Made by a program: the position numbers and the translations under genes. Below the pieces are notes generated by a model, which worked only from the letters and a program-made list of their open reading frames with translations, did no database searches and was not told where the DNA came from. A stretch of DNA of 64,000 bases from Trifolium pratense (Eukaryota > Streptophyta > Magnoliopsida > Fabales > Fabaceae): positions 22,605,362 to 22,669,361 of the forward strand of contig NC_060061.1 in NCBI RefSeq assembly GCF_020283565.1, in the 5' to 3' direction. Positions 59,565 through 64,000 of this stretch are shown piece after piece (within the stretch, counting starts at the first letter, position 1; each line of letters opens with the position of its first letter).

Positions 59565-59890
59565 ATGACCTTGTTACCCCAATCTCACCAAATCCTGGTA
59601 TTAAATCAGGACCATATATCATTAAGAAGAAGACAAATTAGTTAATCATCCAACCAAATTATGACCTCACACTTATTTTTCCTACCCTTTTTGGTGCATG
59701 TTATACACTTGTACTACTAGTCCATATTATTGTTAATTTTTTACATGGTTAGAAAAAAAACCATCCATTTAAACCAGTAATGCAGAATGCCAAGCAAGCA
59801 TGAGTTATCATCCACATGTCAAGTGATGATAGGTTAGTTCTTAGTAGCCTCAAATGAGACATCACTTCAAAATCATAAATAGTTAAATAC
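59565..59890 (+). promoter_or_regulatory. Promoter of aldolase gene 2 (conserved with gene 1)
   Basis: Carries the same ordered blocks as 51135-51545, including CCAATCTCACCAAATCC, AATCAGGACCATAT, TTATCATCCACATGTCA and AAATGAGACATCACTT. A TATA-like TCATAAATAG is at about 59873-59882. Confidence 0.6.
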
Positions 59891-59977
59891 AGAGAATGCA
59901 TTGCATAAGTTGTGTGGTAAAGAGACTCATTCATTGTAGTGAGGGATAAGATTGCAGTTCTTGTTAGACAGTGAACA

Positions 59978-62404
59978 ATGGCTTCTGCATCAGCATCTCT
60001 TTTCAAATCATCACTTGTTCTTGACAAGTCTGAATGGGTGAAGGGACAAACCCTCCGTCAACCTATGTCCGTTGTGAGATGCAGCCCCGCCGCTCCATCA
60101 AGTCTCACCATCAGAGCTGGTGCTTATACTGACGAGCTCGTCAAGACCGCGGTATGTATGATAGTTTAAACAACTTGCAAATTACAAAAACTAGTAGTAG
60201 CTCGTAACTAAACTTAGTTCTTCAAACAAACATATTCAAACTCATAAGCAGTTTTACTTCTTTGCACAGTCGAATTCTCGTTTTTAGACTAGCTTGTTGG
60301 TTAAAGCATGTATACTAATACTATTGATTAGCATCTATTATTATTGTCCTTGTTTATCGACTTGAGGATATTCAATAGTGTCTTATTGAGCTATTGAAGT
60401 TAGGAACAGGTTCTTATATAGCTTCAACACTAGAATTGGTTGAATTTTATGTGGCTGTCACATGTAAGAACTGTCAGTGGCTTAAAATTAAAGAGTAGAC
60501 TTAGAAAGAGGGTGAGGAAGATACATGTTATGTTGTTACACCATTAAAATTCTTAGTAATGAAATCAAAATTCTTAAAATTGAAATTCATAGTTGGACAT
60601 GATGTAACTTCTAAGTAATGATATTCCATATTTCCATTTTCGCATTGTTGATGCAATGTTGTATTGTATGCTTCATTATAATTTTTGTTTTCTTGTTTGT
60701 GGATACAGAAAACAATTGCTTCACCAGGGCGTGGTATTTTGGCCATGGATGAGTCCAATGCTACATGTGGGAAGCGTTTGGCTTCAATTGGGCTAGAGAA
60801 CACCGAAGTTAACCGTCAAGCATGGCGTACCCTTTTGGTGACAGTTCCATCACTTGGAGAGTACATCTCTGGTGCCATTCTATTTGAGGAAACTCTCTAC
60901 CAATCCACAGTTGATGGAAGGAAGATTGTCGATGTGCTTGTTGAGCAAAACATTGTTCCTGGTATTAAAGTCGACAAGGTAAGCCATTAGGACTTACTCT
61001 ATGTAATTATGTTTTCTGTTAGATGATGAATTCTTAATTTGTGCTATGCTGAACAAATAATGAAAGGAATAAGCTTGATTGCCAGCTAATATCATTATGA
61101 TGTCTGCTGATGTTTATTTCTACTATCATTCACACTTATGTTAATTTCTACTTATGAAAACAATAAGCCATTGTTTATGTGCTGTGACTGTGAACAATAG
61201 GGTCTGGTGCCTCTTGCTGGTTCCAATGATGAGTCATGGTGCCAAGGTCTAGACGGCCTTGCCTCTCGTTCAGCTGCATACTACCAACAAGGTGCTCGTT
61301 TCGCAAAATGGTTAGTATCTACATGATCTCCCGTGGAAGCAAAATTACAATGTCATGCACTAGTTGTTTTTTTAATATACTTATTACTTATCATGCTCAT
61401 TATTTTAATAACGTGAATTTCAATCACATATTAGGCGTACTGTTGTGAGCATCCCCAATGGTCCCTCTGCTTTGGCTGTCAAGGAAGCAGCCTGGGGTTT
61501 GGCTCGCTATGCTGCAATTAGTCAGGTGAGAGAAGAACCATTCGAATTATATAAGTGATTTATTTTATTTCATAGTTATTAGATCAATAATTTTTAAAAA
61601 GGTCCATGACCCCAACTAAGATGTTTCATAGTTGTGTATGTACGAATTGTATTTGACAGGAATCTTCTGCAGTAACATCAATCGCTAAAATATTATCATT
61701 TCATGGTTTATTAGGACAACGGGTTGGTCCCAATTGTGGAACCGGAGATCTTGCTTGATGGAGAACATAACATTGACAGGACCTTTGAAGTAGCCCAAAA
61801 GGTTTGGGCTGAGGTTTTCTACTACCTTGCTGAGAACAATGTCCAATTTGAGGGTATTCTCCTCAAGCCTAGCATGGTTACTCCCGGAGCCGAGTCCAAG
61901 GACAGGGCCTCTCCTGCAACAGTTGCCGACTATACCCTCAAACTCCTTCAAAGGAGAATTCCCCCAGCTGTCCCTGGAATCATGGTATGTCTTTCCACTT
62001 AGCCGACACGGCAACACCTCATGGATATGTGACACTAACCAAATACATTACATTATTGTATCTTCCTATTTTTCAAATGTCACTCTTTGTTCATGTGCTT
62101 ACACAAGTTGTATTCTGCTATGTAGTTTTTGTCTGGTGGACAATCTGAGGTTGAAGCAACCCTCAACTTGAATGAAATGAACAAATCACCAAACCCATGG
62201 CACGTGTCGTTTTCATACGCAAGAGCTCTCCAAAATACTGCATTGAAGACATGGGGAGGCCGCATAGAGAATGTGAAGGCAGCACAAGAAGCACTCCTTC
62301 ACCGCGCCAAGTCCAACTCACTTGCTCAACTTGGGAAGTACGCCGGTGATGGTGAATCTGAGGAAGCCAAGAAGGAACTATTTGTCAAAGGCTACGTTTA
62401 CTAA
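59978..62404 (+). CDS. FBA: Fructose-bisphosphate aldolase, class I, chloroplastic (gene 2)
   Basis: Six exons with the same phases and exon sizes as gene 1, apart from one codon fewer in exon 1: 59978-60151, 60709-60978, 61201-61310, 61435-61525, 61715-61984, 62126-62404; 397 residues. Transit peptide [20 protein letters not shown], Schiff-base Lys266 in [13 protein letters not shown], and the same GYVY end. Only a few residues differ from gene 1 (for example NTEVNRQAW for [16 protein letters not shown] for VPTLGEY, GGRIENV for GGRVENV). Direct tandem paralogue, starting 5.6 kb after gene 1 ends, with a related promoter. Both copies look functional. Confidence 0.97.
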
Positions 62405-63100
62405 AATGTTGGTAGTGAATATTATGATAAATGTTATGTTAGTCAGCAGCACCAAAATTTAATGATGGTGAATGAATGGAAATGGAAGACTAGTTTGTCA
62501 AAAATGTGTAATGTTTTATAGTCTTGGAGACTATTTTTGTTTGTCTTTACATGCAACTTTACAACTTAATAATATCTCTTGGTATGAGTAGTTGTCCTGT
62601 ACTTGAATGTGTCTCAACATTGATTTGGATTTGGTGCTGTTTACTTTTTTTTTGCGCCATTAGGTTTATATTTGAACCATTTGATCTCAAATTAATGGCT
62701 AAAATTGGTTAAAGCTAATTTTTTGTGTAATATGAACCGTTCGATCCAAATTGATGGCTGAGATAGCTTACAGTGCGCTTATAGTAGTGCAGACAATGTA
62801 GATTCATCTCAACATATATATACCAAGATGATTAACTTTTACATTCAATTAAAGCCGGCAATTAGCACATACAATCCGGACGGTATCTTAAGTAGAAAAC
62901 GGTCTTGCATCACATCAGTTGAAGAATCTTGAGGAATATCAATATTTGAAAAAGTGTAAATAACTTAATAATACGAAATTGTCCCAGTAAAAACATATTT
63001 CAAGTTCGATAATTCAAAACAGGTTTCACCTCCCAGAATGTGTATAGGGGGTGTTTGCATCAATATTTGAACACAATTCCCTCCTTAAGTAAAGAACGGT
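62405..63100. other. Aldolase 2 3' UTR and intergenic sequence
   Basis: 3' UTR similar to gene 1 up to about 62560; beyond it GAACCATTTGATCTCAAATT and GAACCGTTCGATCCAAATTG form a short direct repeat. No gene. Confidence 0.45.
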
Positions 63101-63186
63101 GGAAAATCCTAGAAATCTCATGTATATGAGATGTTCGCTAGTTAAGTAAAACCCTAGAACTGAAAATCCTAGAAATCTCATGTATA

Positions 63187-63658
63187 ATCGACTAAGAGAA
63201 TTATTTTCTCAGAAAGGAGAAATAACTGATGTCAAGCTTATGCGTACCAAGTATTGTTTCTTTCCTTAAATCATAAAATCCTTATCCTAATCCTAATGAA
63301 CACTTGTTTAGATTTTTAACTGATTTGTATTGATTTGTTGGTTAACTTAGGAACGGAGAAAGTCGCCAATTTGCCTCTATTGGATTTCATACAGACCAGG
63401 AAGCTCAGGAAGCAATCCGATGTTTTAATAAATCTTACATTGACACACTTATAATTACTTGTGAGGTTGGTTGTTTATTCCATTTTTTTCTTTAAACTCC
63501 CTACATTATCATATTAAGTAATAATTATCTCATTCAATATTTTGATCATTGAGTGAAAGCTATGAAAAATATGCTATACCATGTTCTCATAAACCAAACA
63601 GGTGGCTCGAAAAATCGGTGATGCAAATCTTCCTCGTCTGTGGAGTAGGCATTCATGA
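63187..63658 (+). pseudogene. MRD1/RBM19-type RNA-binding protein gene fragment (first RRM)
   Basis: Three exon remnants with intact splice sites: 63187-63250 (NRLRELFSQKGEITDVKLMR), 63351-63465 (NGESRQFASIGFHTDQEAQE, ending IDTLIITCE) and 63602-63658 (VARKIGDANLPRLWSRHS then TGA). Together they give most of the first RNA recognition motif of the multiple-RRM protein MRD1/RBM19, an 18S rRNA processing factor. RNP-1 is changed (RQFASIGF for the usual RQFAFIGF). The beginning of the RRM and the other RRMs are missing, and the stop follows the first domain. A duplicated direct repeat (GAAAATCCTAGAAATCTCAT at about 63102 and 63160) lies at its left edge. Likely a captured or truncated gene copy; a short expressed protein cannot be excluded. 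Confidence 0.75.
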
Positions 63659-64000
63659 TTCAACAAAAAAGTACAATAAAGTGATCACCTCCATAGGCTT
63701 TTTGACCTCTATAGTGTAGTTTCCATACGTTATTATGTTAAAAGTGGATACAAGGTTTGTTCTAAATGTTTGGTTAATAACGATGATCTCATAATAATTG
63801 AAAATTTGCAATGTTTATAGAACTTTGTATTTCAAATCGAGTCAATTTGAGGACTAAAGAAGTACAATGTCCATCATCTTGTGTTTATTGTAATCATGAT
63901 ATTGAAAATTTGGAATAGCGAGTTTGACTTTGACTTTTTTCCTAATTGACTCACGTGGAAGGCAAAAAAAAAAATAGGAAAAAACTAACATAGAAAGCTA
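63659..64000. other. Right-edge sequence
   Basis: AT-rich, no exon seen. Confidence 0.4.

Overview
The window is nuclear DNA of a dicot plant, most probably a legume (Medicago/Trifolium/Pisum group). It is AT-rich, the genes are split by GT-AG introns, and the spaces are packed with degraded and nested transposable elements. A tRNA-derived SINE of a type I associate with legumes occurs as one near-full copy (40775-40920, minus) and two partial copies. The legume assignment is inference; the plant assignment is firm.

Layout. Two 3' exons of an unrecognised gene open the window (381-1435, +). A compact housekeeping block follows on the minus strand: an SH3P2-like membrane-trafficking protein (4751-8776, ten exons) and the signal-recognition-particle receptor beta subunit (9936-12872, six exons, with a hAT-type MITE in intron 2). 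From 13.1 to 18.5 kb lie nested MITEs, a truncated subtilase gene and two outward-facing Ty3/gypsy-type LTRs. A two-exon GATA zinc-finger factor sits at 18827-19819 (+). From 20 to 33 kb is a repeat desert holding a gag remnant, a LINE RNase H remnant and a large Helitron-like composite (23961-32798). The composite has four copies of its 5' terminus, a captured or interrupted TIR-NBS-LRR gene fragment, a degenerate ~117-bp tandem array, and a 3' terminus split by a young 2.4-kb LTR retrotransposon.

Further right are ferulate 5-hydroxylase (CYP84A, 34868-39474, +, lignin pathway), a reverse-transcriptase remnant, and a TAF1B/Rrn7-like RNA polymerase I factor (42507-44968, minus). A 1,306-bp fold-back Mutator-like element with a perfect 9-bp target duplication lies at 46450-47755. 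Two broken germin-like genes follow (48.6-50.4 kb). Two complete plastid class I fructose-bisphosphate aldolase genes lie in direct orientation 5.6 kb apart (51639-54406 and 59978-62404). A fragment of an MRD1/RBM19-type RNA-binding gene lies near the right edge.

The intact genes belong to unrelated pathways (endomembrane traffic, ER protein targeting, transcription, lignin synthesis, Calvin cycle), as is normal for a plant chromosome; there is no operon or biosynthetic cluster. I found no convincing new molecular system. The most informative novelty is structural: nested transposition in the Helitron-like composite, the fold-back element, the inverted self-duplication inside a germin-like pseudogene, and uneven divergence between the two aldolase genes, which hints at gene conversion.
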